DNA of 64,000 nucleotides from contig NZ_CP097462.1 of assembly GCF_023559245.1 (NCBI RefSeq), positions 1,054,001 through 1,118,000 on the forward strand, written 5' to 3'. Of the stretch, positions 44,946-54,448 are shown in pieces. A program made the translations under genes and the position numbers. The notes beneath the pieces were generated by a model. It was not told the DNA's origin and did no database searches. It saw nothing but the letters and a program-made list of their open reading frames with translations. The stretch comes from Sphingomonas sp. KRR8 (lineage in GTDB: Bacteria; Pseudomonadota; Alphaproteobacteria; Sphingomonadales; Sphingomonadaceae). Numbering within the stretch: the first letter of the stretch is position 1; every line of letters starts with the position of its first letter.

Positions 44946-46639
44946 CGTTGGTCGTCCATGAGAACGCGGTTGCAGAATGCCTCGCCGACGTCCGCCCAGG
45001 TAAGAGGCCGATAATTTGCCGCGATGCTGGCTTCCAGCGACTGGCGGTAGGGAACATCATCAAGCAATCGCTCGATCTCCGCCTTCCACGCGGGGAAGTC
45101 GAGCGGGTGATGAGCCGGCATCAGTCCCTGCGTCGCCTCGCCCAGCGAGCTGTTGTTGGCGATCACGCAGACCTTGCCGAACGCCATGGCTTCGGTCGCG
45201 GCCAGCCCCCAACCCTCATAATGGCTTGGGAAAACGGTGAAGGAGCAATGGTGGTACAGATGGGCAAGCAGCTCGTCGCTGACGTGATGCAGCCCGGTGA
45301 TCTTGCCACCGCGGTAAGCCGCCATCCGGCTGGTCCGTTGCAGCAGGTCTTCAGTGCCCCACCCGCGCATTCCGACGAACACGAACTGCGGGCAGTCGAC
45401 GCCCCGCTCCTCCCAAAGCTCGCGCCAGATATCGAGCATAAGCTTGTGGTTCTTCCGCGGCTCGACCGAGCTGACGTAAAGAACGTACTCACCCTTCACG
45501 AACACGTCGCGAAGGACGCCCCGCTCCCGCTCGTTGAGCTGGGGTAGGTCCGACGGGGCACAGAAGCTTGCCAAGGGAACGGTCGTAACCGGCGGCGGTT
45601 CGCGTTCCAGACGGGCGCTGTCCCAGAAGCCGAGCAGGTCGCGCTTCGTCGCCTCCGAAATGGCCCACACCTTGCTCGCACCATGAGCCATGTCGACCAG
45701 ATGATGCCGGAACTCGCTGCCGATCTCCTCGCGCACGAGGAATTCGGGAAACTGCGTGGGGACGGTGTCGTAGCAGGCGAGAACCGCCTTCGCCTCGAAC
45801 CGGCGGAGATAAGCCAGGACCTGGTCGACGGGCGCGTGATCCCAGTCGAGACCGAGTGAGATGTAGGTGTCTCCGGGCCGAATGATTGGCTCGACAAACT
45901 GGCCGGGGTCGTACTCCAGCATTGGAGAAGCGGGATCGCACCAAGCGGGTGTCAGGATCCGCTCCGCATGGACCGACGGCAGCTTCTTCAAGCAGCGGCT
46001 GCTCTTGTCCCACAATACGAAGTCGACATTTCGAAAGCGCTGTAGATGGGCTGCAATCTCGCGCTCGACCCGCACAATCCCGACCGGATGGGTTCGCCAG
46101 TGATTGCTGGTCGACAGGTTGAAGATGAAGCCGGAGCGGGGATCACCCAAGGCCTCATCGGGCTGCGACCGACCCACACTCTCCAGGATATATTCAAGCT
46201 GCAGCAGCTTGTCCTGGATGACATTTCCCTTGCCGTGAATGGCGTTGAGCAATTCCTCGTGTCGTGCGCGGATATGGTGGTCCAGCTCCGCCAGCAACGA
46301 CGCAGGCGGCGAAGGGGTACTTGGCAGCGGTGCCATGCTGCGCGCACGGCGCGGGGCTTTTATCACACGGCTGAGCAGCGGGTGGTCGTGTCTGAACACC
46401 GCTTCGATGACATCCGTCCTTTGAGGACGAGCCTTGGCCTCCGCTGAATGGTAGAGGTCCGAGATGACCTGCAGCTTGTTCTTCTTGCGCTCCAGCAGCG
46501 ACAGGTAGTGCTTGATCCCGGTCGGATCAGGCGAACGGCCGAGGAGAGCTTCAAACACGGCCGCAATGAAGCGCTCCTGCTCAAGCGAGAGCAGCCACTC
46601 GAGCGAACCGTGGTCCAATCTTGCCGTCGACTCAGCCAT
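44942..46639 (-). CDS. Glycosyltransferase with N-terminal DUF4214-like domain
   Basis: 565 residues from the ATG at 46639. Residues 10-70 (LSLEQERFIAAVFEALLGR, SPDPTGIKHYLSLLER) resemble DUF4214, a domain found in surface-glycan and S-layer-linked proteins. A linker with a coiled-coil-like stretch follows, then a GT4-like transferase with HPVGIVRVEREI, VLYVSSVEPRKNHKLMLDIW and FTVFPSHYEGWGLAATEAM. An in-frame ATG at 46906 would add a basic, non-conserved piece and is rejected. First gene of the trio. Confidence 0.87.
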   Translation of the reverse strand: MAESTARLDHGSLEWLLSLEQERFIAAVFEALLGRSPDPTGIKHYLSLLERKKNKLQVISDLYHSAEAKARPQRTDVIEAVFRHDHPLLSRVIKAPRRARSMAPLPSTPSPPASLLAELDHHIRARHEELLNAIHGKGNVIQDKLLQLEYILESVGRSQPDEALGDPRSGFIFNLSTSNHWRTHPVGIVRVEREIAAHLQRFRNVDFVLWDKSSRCLKKLPSVHAERILTPAWCDPASPMLEYDPGQFVEPIIRPGDTYISLGLDWDHAPVDQVLAYLRRFEAKAVLACYDTVPTQFPEFLVREEIGSEFRHHLVDMAHGASKVWAISEATKRDLLGFWDSARLEREPPPVTTVPLASFCAPSDLPQLNERERGVLRDVFVKGEYVLYVSSVEPRKNHKLMLDIWRELWEERGVDCPQFVFVGMRGWGTEDLLQRTSRMAAYRGGKITGLHHVSDELLAHLYHHCSFTVFPSHYEGWGLAATEAMAFGKVCVIANNSSLGEATQGLMPAHHPLDFPAWKAEIERLLDDVPYRQSLEASIAANYRPLTWADVGEAFCNRVLMDDQR

Positions 46640-46884
46640 CGCTCTCTTCTGTTTTCTCTTGCAAAACGCGGAGCTTGCGCTCGTTGGCCGTAAGACCAGC
46701 TGCGCCGACCCGGCGAGAACCGAAATTTGCCCGAGCCATTGATCAGTCTTGCGAAATGATTGTGTCGCCAAGCATCTGACGATCTTGGTCGAGCCCCCGC
46801 CGCCGTCATTTGCCGAATACGCCGCGCTTCGCAACGGGTTTGCCGCACAATGCGACCGAAGTCGCGAACCGGCGTTTCTCAGGA

Positions 46885-47634
46885 GTGAGCAGAGCGCCAG
46901 CATCAACCCGGATCGGCACTGCTGGCTGGAGCATCGCCAAGAACTGTGCTTCCTCCTTCCCTGTCGAGGGGAGCGCGCTCGAGCGTTATGCGACGAAACT
47001 CACTGCGGCGGAGATCAACAGCAGCTTTCATCGGCCTCACCGGCTCTCGACCTGGGAGAAGTGGCGGGACAGTGTGCCCGATGGGTTCCGCTTCTCGGTC
47101 AAGCTGCCCAAGACGATCACTCACGAGCGGCGACTGGCCGACTGCGCCGACCTGCTGCCGACGTTCATCGAGCAGGCCAGCTTGCTTGGCTCCAAAATGG
47201 GCGTTCTGCTGATTCAGCTGCCGCCGAGCCTCGCGTTTGATGCTGACCTCTTTCGCCACTTCGTAGAGCTGTTGCGGGGCTTGTCTCCGGCTCTGCTTGC
47301 CTGTGAACCGAGGCACCCGAGCTGGTTCGAGACCGAGTGCGACGCGCTGTTGGCCGAGCTGCGCGTAGCGCGAGTCGCGGCCGATCCGGCGCGGGTACCA
47401 GAAGCAGCCGAACCGGGCGGGTGGACCGGACTGCGCTACTGGCGCCTGCACGGCTCCCCAGTAATTTACCGCTCCAGCTACGGCGACCGCCTCGTCGATT
47501 ATGCCGACCAGATCGCCGCGGACGCCGGCGACCGCTGGTGCATCTTCGATAACACGGCGAGCAGCGCAGCGACGGGCGATGCACTGGCCTTGCAGCAGGC
47601 CCTAGCCAGCAAGTCACCGTCACCAATGACCTGA
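46885..47634 (+). CDS. DUF72-family protein
   Basis: 249 residues from a GTG at 46885; the family normally starts a few residues before IGTAGW, which this gives. An ATG at 46810 is in frame and would add 25 poorly conserved residues. RYATKLTAAEINSSFHRPH, WRDSVPDGFRFSVKLPKTIT and CEPRHPSWF are DUF72 marks, a TIM-barrel family of unknown role. Divergent from the glycosyltransferases and convergent with apt. Confidence 0.86.
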   Translation: MSRAPASTRIGTAGWSIAKNCASSFPVEGSALERYATKLTAAEINSSFHRPHRLSTWEKWRDSVPDGFRFSVKLPKTITHERRLADCADLLPTFIEQASLLGSKMGVLLIQLPPSLAFDADLFRHFVELLRGLSPALLACEPRHPSWFETECDALLAELRVARVAADPARVPEAAEPGGWTGLRYWRLHGSPVIYRSSYGDRLVDYADQIAADAGDRWCIFDNTASSAATGDALALQQALASKSPSPMT

Positions 47635-47687
47635 CCTGCAGCGACATTGATCTCGAAGGCGAGCTGAACCACGCCGACAAGGCGAGT

Positions 47688-48215
47688 TCAGTCTCCGTCA
47701 AACTGGAGCAGGGAGTGCGTCTCGATGTCCTCTTCCCTCAGCTTCTCTGCGCCACCCAGCGCCGGCAGATCAACGACGAAGCGGGCGCCGGTCACCTCGC
47801 CGCCGGCTCTGCGCACCAGGCGCGCTGCCGCCAGCGCGGTCCCGCCCGTGGCAAGCAGGTCGTCGACAACGAGCACCTTGGCGCCCGGCGTGAAGGCGTC
47901 GACGTGCATGGCCAGCCGGTCACTGCCATATTCCAGCGCATAATCCTCGGCGATCGTCCCACCAGGCAACTTTCCATCCTTGCGAATGAGCAGCAGCCCG
48001 CATCCCAGCCTCACCGCCAACGCCGCGCCGATCACGAGGCCGCGCGCTTCAATGGCGGCAATCAGGTCCGGCCGGTCAGAAACGGTGTCTGCAAGCCGTT
48101 CGACGGTGGCGCGAAGGCCAGCGGGATCGAGGAGAAGCGTCGTGATGTCGCGGAACTGGATTCCGGGCCGGGGATGGTCGGGGATGGTGCGGATCAGCGC
48201 GCGCAGGTCGGTCAT
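47688..48215 (-). CDS. apt: Adenine phosphoribosyltransferase
   Basis: 175 residues from the ATG at 48215. RTIPDHPRPGIQFRDITTLL and PRPP-binding VLVVDDLLATGGTALAAA are unmistakable; ARGLVIGAALAVRLGCG is the substrate loop. Salvages adenine to AMP. A half palindromic repeat lies just upstream of its start, between it and the bc1 terminator. Confidence 0.97.
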   Translation of the reverse strand: MTDLRALIRTIPDHPRPGIQFRDITTLLLDPAGLRATVERLADTVSDRPDLIAAIEARGLVIGAALAVRLGCGLLLIRKDGKLPGGTIAEDYALEYGSDRLAMHVDAFTPGAKVLVVDDLLATGGTALAAARLVRRAGGEVTGARFVVDLPALGGAEKLREEDIETHSLLQFDGD

Positions 48216-48219
48216 TCCC

Positions 48220-48259
48220 GCGTCATTGAGAGCAGTGAAGCGGCGAAGCAATCCAGGGC
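48220..48259. repeat. Half copy of the dispersed palindromic repeat, upstream of apt
   Basis: The run CGTCATTGAGAGC then GAAGCAATCCAG matches the left arm of the repeat at 41323-41392, with about five extra bases between the two blocks. No matching right arm follows, so the palindrome is broken here. It lies in the gap between apt and the bc1 operon terminator. Confidence 0.75.
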
Positions 48260-48295
48260 TCGTTCGCGCGCGCTCGGCCGCTCCGCCTGAGCCGC

Positions 48296-48327
48296 AAAAA
48301 AAGGGCGGCCCATTTACTGGACCGCCC
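48296..48327 (-). terminator. Rho-independent terminator of the bc1 operon
   Basis: On the minus strand GGGCGGTCCA and TGGGCCGCCC form a 10-pair stem (one G-U) with GTAAA loop, followed by seven T. Lies 27 bases after the cytochrome c1 stop. Confidence 0.93.
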
Positions 48328-48353
48328 CCTTTGTCTGTGTCTCCTGAGGAGAA

Positions 48354-49298
48354 CTAGCCAGCGATACCCCGCTCGGCCTTCTGCTCGTCCATCCGCTGCC
48401 GGAAGGCGGGCTCCAGCGGTCCGCGAATGGCGACCTCGCGCTTGGCGTTCGCCCAGATGTTCCGGTAGGCCATGTAGGCCAGCACCGTCGCGATGGTGAG
48501 GAACAGCAGCACCACCCACCCGGTCCTGAGCCGGCTCTCGAGCTTCGGCTGCGCGGTCCAGACGAGGAAACTGGCGACGTCCTTGGCCATCTGGTCGACG
48601 GTAGACTTGGTCCCATCGGCGTAGGTCACCTGGCCGTTCGAAACCAGCGGCGGCGGCATGGCAACGTTCAGGTTGGCAAAATAGGGATTGAAGTGCAGGC
48701 CCGCGGGCGTCTTCACGTCCGGGAATTCCTTGAGCAACTCCTGGCCCTTGGCGTTCCTGTAGCCCTGCTGGTTCGCATAGCCGGTGAGCAGCGAATAAAC
48801 GTAGTGCGCCCCACCCTCGCGTGCGGAGGTGATCAGCGAGAGGTCCGGCGGCAGCGCGTTGTTGTTCGCAGCGCGAGCGGCCGTCTCGTTGGCGTAGGGG
48901 CTCGGGAAGCGATCGGAGATCAGCGCCTTGCGGGTTGCGGGCTCGCCCGTGTCCGGGTTCACCGACGGGACTTCCGTCGCCCACTGGCTAGCAATCGCCT
49001 TCACCTCGGCCTCGTTATAGCCCAGGTCCTTGAGCTGGTAGAAGCTCACTTCCTTGATGCTGTGGCAAGCCGAGCAGACTTCCTTGTATATCTGGAAGCC
49101 GCGCTGCAGCTGCGCCCGGTCGAATCGGCCGAACGGGCCGTCGGTCGCGAACTGCACGTCTTTGGGCTTGAGGTGGAACTCCTCTTCGGCCGTAGCCGGC
49201 GGAGGACTCTTGATCGCCTCAACTCCATTGGAGATCAGCGAAAGAAAGAGGACACCGACAAAGCCGAGCCCGACGAAGAAACCGATAATCCGGACCAT
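48354..49298 (-). CDS. petC: Ubiquinol-cytochrome c reductase cytochrome c1
   Basis: 314 residues from the ATG at 49298. N-terminal membrane or signal segment (IGFFVGLGFVGVLFLSLI), haem-binding VCSACHSIKE, axial Met in NLNVAMPPPL, and C-terminal membrane anchor (GWVVLLFLTIATVLAYMAYRN). The N-terminal helix is not clearly cleaved. Donates electrons to cytochrome c. Last gene of the petABC operon. Confidence 0.96.
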   Translation of the reverse strand: MVRIIGFFVGLGFVGVLFLSLISNGVEAIKSPPPATAEEEFHLKPKDVQFATDGPFGRFDRAQLQRGFQIYKEVCSACHSIKEVSFYQLKDLGYNEAEVKAIASQWATEVPSVNPDTGEPATRKALISDRFPSPYANETAARAANNNALPPDLSLITSAREGGAHYVYSLLTGYANQQGYRNAKGQELLKEFPDVKTPAGLHFNPYFANLNVAMPPPLVSNGQVTYADGTKSTVDQMAKDVASFLVWTAQPKLESRLRTGWVVLLFLTIATVLAYMAYRNIWANAKREVAIRGPLEPAFRQRMDEQKAERGIAG

Positions 49299-49314
49299 TG
49301 TCCTGTCTGTCCCC

Positions 49315-50634
49315 TTACTCGGCCGCGGCCGGAGCCGTGGTGGACCCGCCAGTGGTGGCGAGGCCGAACGGTGCGCTTTCCTTGTCCTCTCCGTGAAGCA
49401 CGCTTTCCGTGATCGAGTTGGGCAGCTGAAGCGGCTTCTCGAACTTGGAGACGAGCGGGAGAATGACCAGGAAGTGCAGGAAATAATAGGCTGCGGCGAC
49501 CTGGCCGAGCGCGACGTTGACGGGCGTGATGTGCGCCTGTCCGACATAGCCCAGCAGGATCACGTCGGCGACCAGGATCCAGAAGAAGATCTTGTAGACC
49601 GGACGATAGCTGGTCGAGCGGATCGGTGACCGGTCCAGCCAGGTCAGGAAGAACAGCAGCAGCACGGCGCTGAACATCGCCAGCACGCCCCACAGCTTGG
49701 CCGGCAGGATGAAATCCACCGTGAAGCTGCGCAGGATCGCGTAGAACGGCCAGAAGTACCACTCGGGAACGATGTGCGCCGGGGTCACCAGCGGATTCGC
49801 CTCGATGTAGTTGTCGGGGTGGCCGAGACTGAACGGCAGGAAGAAGACGAAGATCGAGAAGATGATCAGCGCCACGCCCATGCCGAACCCATCCTTCGCC
49901 GTATAGAACGGGTGGAAGGGAAGCGTGTCCTTCTCGTCCTTGACGTCCACGCCGGTCGGGTTCGACGAACCCGGGATATGCAGCGCCCAGATGTGGAGAA
50001 TGACCACGCCGGCGATGACGAACGGCAGCAGGTAGTGGAGCGAGAAGAAGCGGGTCAGCGCGGCCTGGTCAGGTGCGTAACCACCGAGCAGGAAGATGCG
50101 CAGCGGCTCACCAATCAGCGGAATGGCCGAGAAGAAGCCGGTGATGACCTGCGCGCCCCAATAGCTCATCTGACCCCACGGCAGGACGTACCCCATGAAG
50201 GCTGTGGCCATCATCAGCAGGTAGATCACGACGCCCAGCATCCACACCATTTCGCGTGGCGCCTTGTACGAACCGTAGAACAGACCGCGGAAGATGTGGA
50301 TGTAGATGACGGCGAAGAAGAAGCTGGCGCCATTTTGGTGAACGTAGCGGATCACCCAGCCGGCGTTGACGTCGCGCATGATGCGCTCAACGCTGTCGAA
50401 GGCGCCGGCGGCGTAGCTGTAATAGTGCATCGCCAGCACGATGCCGGTGATGATCTGGATCACCAGGGCAAGACCGGCGAGAACGCCGAAGTTCCAGAAA
50501 TAGTTGAGGTTCCGGGGGACCGGATAACCGCCACCAATCGCGCCATAGACCAGGCGCGGAAGGGGCAGGCGCTCGTCCACCCACTTGGTGAACGGGGACT
50601 TCGGCTCGTAGGGCTTGGCCCAGGCAAAACTCAT
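49315..50634 (-). CDS. petB: Ubiquinol-cytochrome c reductase cytochrome b
   Basis: 439 residues with eight membrane helices. Motifs include [33 protein letters not shown] and [18 protein letters not shown] (the PEWY Qo-site). Holds the two b haems and both quinone sites. The alphaproteobacterial length is full, with both b6-like and subunit-IV-like halves in one chain. 16 bases before petC. Confidence 0.97.
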   Translation of the reverse strand: MSFAWAKPYEPKSPFTKWVDERLPLPRLVYGAIGGGYPVPRNLNYFWNFGVLAGLALVIQIITGIVLAMHYYSYAAGAFDSVERIMRDVNAGWVIRYVHQNGASFFFAVIYIHIFRGLFYGSYKAPREMVWMLGVVIYLLMMATAFMGYVLPWGQMSYWGAQVITGFFSAIPLIGEPLRIFLLGGYAPDQAALTRFFSLHYLLPFVIAGVVILHIWALHIPGSSNPTGVDVKDEKDTLPFHPFYTAKDGFGMGVALIIFSIFVFFLPFSLGHPDNYIEANPLVTPAHIVPEWYFWPFYAILRSFTVDFILPAKLWGVLAMFSAVLLLFFLTWLDRSPIRSTSYRPVYKIFFWILVADVILLGYVGQAHITPVNVALGQVAAAYYFLHFLVILPLVSKFEKPLQLPNSITESVLHGEDKESAPFGLATTGGSTTAPAAAE

Positions 50635-50645
50635 CGTGGCTTACC

Positions 50646-51242
50646 TCAACCGATCTGAACGACGGTGGCGGACGTGAACTTGTACTCGGGCACCTGCAGG
50701 TTCTTCGGCGCGGGGCCTTTGCGGATGCGGGCGGCCGTGTCGTAGACCGAGCCGTGGCAAGGGCAGAAATAGCCGCCATACTCACCGCGGGTCTCACCCT
50801 CACCAATGCCGAGCGGCACGCAGCCAAGATGAGTGCAGACGCCGAGCGTGATCAGCCAGTTGGTCTTGCCGGGCTTGGTCCGCTCGGCCAGCGTCTGGGG
50901 ATCGCGAAGAGTCGCCACGTCTACCGCATTGGCGGCCGCGATTTCCTTCGGCAGCAGATTGCGGATGAACACCGGCTGCTTGCGCCACACCGCCTTGATG
51001 CCCTGACCGGGCTGGATCTTGGAGATGTCCACTTCGGTGGTCGACAACGCCTGAACGTCGGCCGAGGGCGCCATCTGCATCAGCAGCGGCGCCACCGCGA
51101 CGCCCGCGCCGACACCGGCGAAGCTGGTCGCCGCGATGTTGATGAAGTCCCGCCGGCGAACGCCGTCCGCGTGCCCGTCGGCAGCGTCCACGACCGGTTC
51201 GCCGGGCATGATCGGCTGCGCGGGATCACTCACAGTAGCCAT
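50646..51242 (-). CDS. petA: Ubiquinol-cytochrome c reductase Rieske iron-sulphur subunit
   Basis: 198 residues from the ATG at 51242. A twin-arginine-type N-terminus (GVRRRDFINIAATSFAGVG) serves as membrane anchor; the 2Fe-2S ligands are in CTHLGCVPL and CPCHGSVYD. First gene of the bc1 operon, 11 bases before petB. In-frame GTG at 51260 is a less likely start. Confidence 0.97.
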   Translation of the reverse strand: MATVSDPAQPIMPGEPVVDAADGHADGVRRRDFINIAATSFAGVGAGVAVAPLLMQMAPSADVQALSTTEVDISKIQPGQGIKAVWRKQPVFIRNLLPKEIAAANAVDVATLRDPQTLAERTKPGKTNWLITLGVCTHLGCVPLGIGEGETRGEYGGYFCPCHGSVYDTAARIRKGPAPKNLQVPEYKFTSATVVQIG

Positions 51243-51458
51243 CGAAATCCCAAAACCCTTCACTAGGTCATCGTTGGTTGGCACCACCTGCGGTCCGCGG
51301 GCGAGCACCTATGACGAAAGCCGCCACGGAAGGCCCCGGGACGGATTGGCGGTGCTGATAGCGAGGCGAACCGCGTCCGCCAAGTGTAGATTGGGGACGG
51401 TCAGTAACTCACAACATGGTCTTTCGGCCACGCGCGGCTTGGCCTATCGGCGCAGCCC

Positions 51459-52298
51459 ATGGAGCTCGATCCCCAACAATCCGCCGCTCGCAGCTGGTTC
51501 GAGGCGCTTCGCACCCGCATCTGCGCCGAGTTCGAGTCGATTGAGCGCGAGGCGGGCAGTGACGCGGCCTTCACCTACACGCCCTGGGACCGAACCGATC
51601 ACCACGGTGCGCCCGGCGGCGGCGGGGTGCGCGGGCAAATGGCCGGCAAGGTGTTCGAGAAGGTCGGGGTCAATGTCTCCACCGTCCACGGGGCCTTCAG
51701 TCCCGAATTCGCGAAAAGCATCCCCGGTACCGAAGAGGACCCGAGCTTCTTCGCGACCGGCATCAGCCTGGTTGCGCACATGGCCAATCCGCATGTTCCG
51801 GCCGTGCACATGAACACTCGTTTTCTGACCACCGGCAAGCGATGGTTCGGAGGCGGCGCTGACCTCAATCCAGCCCTGCCATACCCTGAAGACACCGCCG
51901 CCTTCCACGCGGAACTCCGCCGGGCCTGCGACGCACATGGCTCGGACTATTACGAGCGCTTCGCCAAATGGGCGGACGATTATTTCTGGCTCCCCCATCG
52001 GCAGGTTGCGCGCGGTGTTGGCGGGATCTTCTACGATCGGCTGGAGAGCGACTTCGGCTCAGACTTCGCCTTTACCCGAGCCGTTGGCGAGGCCTTCCTC
52101 GCCGCCTTCCCGCCCCTCGTGCGCAAGCGAATGGATCAGCCGTTCGACGCCGCCGAAATGGAGCGCCTGCTGGAGTTCCGCGGCCGCTACGTCGAGTTCA
52201 ACCTGCTCTACGATCGCGGCACGCTCTTCGGGCTGAAGACCGGCGGCAACATCGACGCCATCCTGATGAGCCTTCCGCCGTTGGCGCGGTGGCGCTGA
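51459..52298 (+). CDS. hemF: Oxygen-dependent coproporphyrinogen III oxidase
   Basis: 279 residues. GVNVSTVHGAFSPEF, ANPHVPAVHMNTRFL, RWFGGGADLNPALPY and YVEFNLLYDRGTLFGLKTGG are the HemF signature. Converts coproporphyrinogen III to protoporphyrinogen IX in haem synthesis, here beside the haem-protein bc1 operon and consistent with aerobic growth. Confidence 0.98.
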   Translation: MELDPQQSAARSWFEALRTRICAEFESIEREAGSDAAFTYTPWDRTDHHGAPGGGGVRGQMAGKVFEKVGVNVSTVHGAFSPEFAKSIPGTEEDPSFFATGISLVAHMANPHVPAVHMNTRFLTTGKRWFGGGADLNPALPYPEDTAAFHAELRRACDAHGSDYYERFAKWADDYFWLPHRQVARGVGGIFYDRLESDFGSDFAFTRAVGEAFLAAFPPLVRKRMDQPFDAAEMERLLEFRGRYVEFNLLYDRGTLFGLKTGGNIDAILMSLPPLARWR

Positions 52299-52382
52299 TC
52301 ACTCAATGTCCGTTGCGAATCGAAACGCACGGCAGAAAGGCCACCTTAATTGGGGCCGCATAGGCCTCTAGGCTTATTGCCC

Positions 52383-52586
52383 ATGAGTAACGAACCCGCG
52401 TATCTCCGTGAGCAGGCGGCACGGTGCCGGCGGCTGGCCAAAGGTGTCCTCGACCGCGAAGGCGCTGCCCGATTGATCGACCTTGCCGATTATTACGAAC
52501 GCCAGGCCGACGAGCTCGCCGTGCAGACGCCCACGCAAAACCCGGCAGGGCAGGTGCCCGCACCTGGCGGCCCTCAACCGGCGTAA
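52383..52586 (+). CDS. Small helical protein with YxxxAAxCR motif (A)
   Basis: 67 residues, unnamed family. The helix YLREQAARCRRLAKGV followed by a second helix ARLIDLADYYERQADEL suggests a two-helix hairpin, then a Pro-rich tail. It shares YxxxAAxCRxxA with the 66-residue protein at 57769-57969. Similar small proteins occur widely in alphaproteobacteria but none has a known role. Its stop is 7 bases before the convergent PhyH-like gene. Confidence 0.7.
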   Translation: MSNEPAYLREQAARCRRLAKGVLDREGAARLIDLADYYERQADELAVQTPTQNPAGQVPAPGGPQPA

Positions 52587-52593
52587 CGCTTCC

Positions 52594-53664
52594 TCAAAGC
52601 AGTGTCTCCGGAGCCCGGCCACGCAGATCGGGCGCGGCCGGCGGCTGCGGGCCAATGTCGTGCCAATGCTGGCGCCGCAGCCCAAGCCGGTCCAGCAGGT
52701 CGGTTGCTCGATAGACGACCCCTCCCCCGGCCCATGACCGCGGCGCAAGTGCCAGGAGGCGGCGGCCAAGGTCCGGCAGGAATGGTGGACGGCGATTATA
52801 GGACCACAGTTCCACGCGCGTCGTCGGCCGATCGGAATCGCCCCGGGCGTGGAAACCGAACATGTCCGCAACGAGCAGGGTGTTGGCAGGTACCGCGAAG
52901 CGGGTCGGCTCAGGCAGGCCAAGACCCGCGAGCTCTTCCCGCTCCACCCGAAGGGAACCGCGCTGCGACAGGCGATCCCCATGCTCCAGCACGGTCAGGC
53001 TCCGCGCCTGTTCCCACGCCAGCCGCTCCGCCGTCAGCCGGTGGGACCCCGCCACATAGGTCAGCGGGCGGCCGTCCTCGGCGACGTCGGCAAGGAACAG
53101 CCACGCTTTCATGGAGGGATAGAAAGCGTCGGCATGAAGATGAACCTGCGGGTCGGGCAGGTCCCCCGGAGCGGCCCCGCCGAGGATCGTCTGAAGATAA
53201 TGGATCGGTGGAGTAAGGGTGCCCGCCGCGTAAGAGAACAGGGCACGGACCTCTGGTCGCCGCAGCAACCGCTCAAGCGCGGGAAGGCGCCGCCCCGCGT
53301 CATGGTCGAACAGGACACGCGCGGTGATCGTGTCGCCCTGCAGATGCGCCCGCGTTGGGAGCGGCTGTGTAGCCAATGCGCGCTGCACCTCCGCAAGCTC
53401 AGCGGCGGCAAGCACGCCCGGGATGACGACGAACCCGTCGCGATCGAACGCCTCCCGCCAGGCAGTGGGGACGCTGGGCGCAAGCCATCGGCGGCGCCTG
53501 ACGGTCAGCCGATGCGCGAGCCTGACGCGAGCGGCGTGGAGCCCGCGGGCGTTTAGCGCCCGCGATCCCAACAGTGGATTGTCAGCGAAACTCTTGGCGC
53601 CGGTCGCCAGCGCCAGCAGCCACCAGGGCGCGCGCCACCAGTCGGTCCAGCGGCGCGGCGCCAT
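52594..53664 (-). CDS. Phytanoyl-CoA dioxygenase family (PhyH-like) protein
   Basis: 356 residues. Fe(II)-binding HxD in QVHLHADAFYPS, distal His in MFGFHARGDSDRP, and 2OG-binding Arg in TTRVELW. N-terminal helical part (about 1-70) is family-variable. Likely a 2-oxoglutarate-dependent hydroxylase; substrate unknown. It lies after gcrA on the same strand, 12 bases downstream of its stop. Confidence 0.85.
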   Translation of the reverse strand: MAPRRWTDWWRAPWWLLALATGAKSFADNPLLGSRALNARGLHAARVRLAHRLTVRRRRWLAPSVPTAWREAFDRDGFVVIPGVLAAAELAEVQRALATQPLPTRAHLQGDTITARVLFDHDAGRRLPALERLLRRPEVRALFSYAAGTLTPPIHYLQTILGGAAPGDLPDPQVHLHADAFYPSMKAWLFLADVAEDGRPLTYVAGSHRLTAERLAWEQARSLTVLEHGDRLSQRGSLRVEREELAGLGLPEPTRFAVPANTLLVADMFGFHARGDSDRPTTRVELWSYNRRPPFLPDLGRRLLALAPRSWAGGGVVYRATDLLDRLGLRRQHWHDIGPQPPAAPDLRGRAPETLL

Positions 53665-53676
53665 GGAGCAGAGTGC

Positions 53677-54375
53677 TTAGCGGACCCGCGGACCGCCGAA
53701 CGGCAGCGGCGGCGGCGGGCGGCGGTCGCGGCGCGGCAGCTGCGCCTGATAGGCCACGCCGCAATGCTGCACGCAATAAGGGAAGCCCGGGTTGGCCTGC
53801 TCCCCGCAGAAGTGGAAATCAGGTTCACCCGGATGGCCGATCGGCCACTTGCAGATGCGGTCGTTGAGTTCGAGCAGGCTGGTCTTGTCGGCGACCTCGG
53901 CGCTCGGCTTGGCCGGAACCAGGCGGCGCGGCGGCGCGGGCGGGATCGGTGCCTGCTGCTCGCCCGGACCCTGACGAACGAAGCCGCCTGGGCCGATCGA
54001 ACGATACTGGATGGTGGGCTCGGGCTTGCTCGGCGCGTTGGGCGTGGCGGCGACCGGAGGGGGCGCGGGAGTCGGGGCCGGCGGCATCGGCGCGGCGGCC
54101 TCGAGGGCGGCGGCAATCGCCGGCCGCTCCTTCACACGGGTCGGCTCGGTTACCAGCTTGGCGGTCGGCTTGGGCCCGGCGGGCGCCGGCGCGGCCTCCG
54201 CCTTCTCTTCATTGCCCTTGACGGGCGAAGGTCGCGAATCGAGCCCGAGCCGATGGGCTTTGCCGATGACGGCATTGCGCGATACGCCGCCCAGTTCCTC
54301 AGCGATCTGCGAGGCGGTCTTGCCCTCGGTCCACATCGCTTTCAGGCGGTCGATCCGCTCGTCAGTCCAGCTCAT
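53677..54375 (-). CDS. gcrA: Cell-cycle transcription factor GcrA
   Basis: 232 residues. N-terminal helix-turn-helix SWTDERIDRLKAMWTEGKT, ASQIAEELGGVSRNAVIGKA in sequence, a long Ala and Pro-rich linker (residues 55-165), and a Cys-rich end with CKWPIGHPGEPDFHFCG and PYCVQHC. GcrA binds methylated GANTC DNA with the CcrM methylase and sigma70 RNA polymerase in alphaproteobacteria. The ATG at 54375 is well supported. Confidence 0.95.
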   Translation of the reverse strand: MSWTDERIDRLKAMWTEGKTASQIAEELGGVSRNAVIGKAHRLGLDSRPSPVKGNEEKAEAAPAPAGPKPTAKLVTEPTRVKERPAIAAALEAAAPMPPAPTPAPPPVAATPNAPSKPEPTIQYRSIGPGGFVRQGPGEQQAPIPPAPPRRLVPAKPSAEVADKTSLLELNDRICKWPIGHPGEPDFHFCGEQANPGFPYCVQHCGVAYQAQLPRRDRRPPPPLPFGGPRVR

Positions 54376-54448
54376 CGTGAAGTAACTCTTTCCATGCCTC
54401 GGACGCCGTGGTTGCGGCGCGGGGCCGCAGCCGATAGGCGATTCCATC

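Noticed and set aside
46640..46906. N-terminal extension of the DUF4214 glycosyltransferase to an ATG at 46906
   Set aside because: Adds 89 residues of basic, motif-free sequence that runs into the start region of the divergent DUF72 gene.
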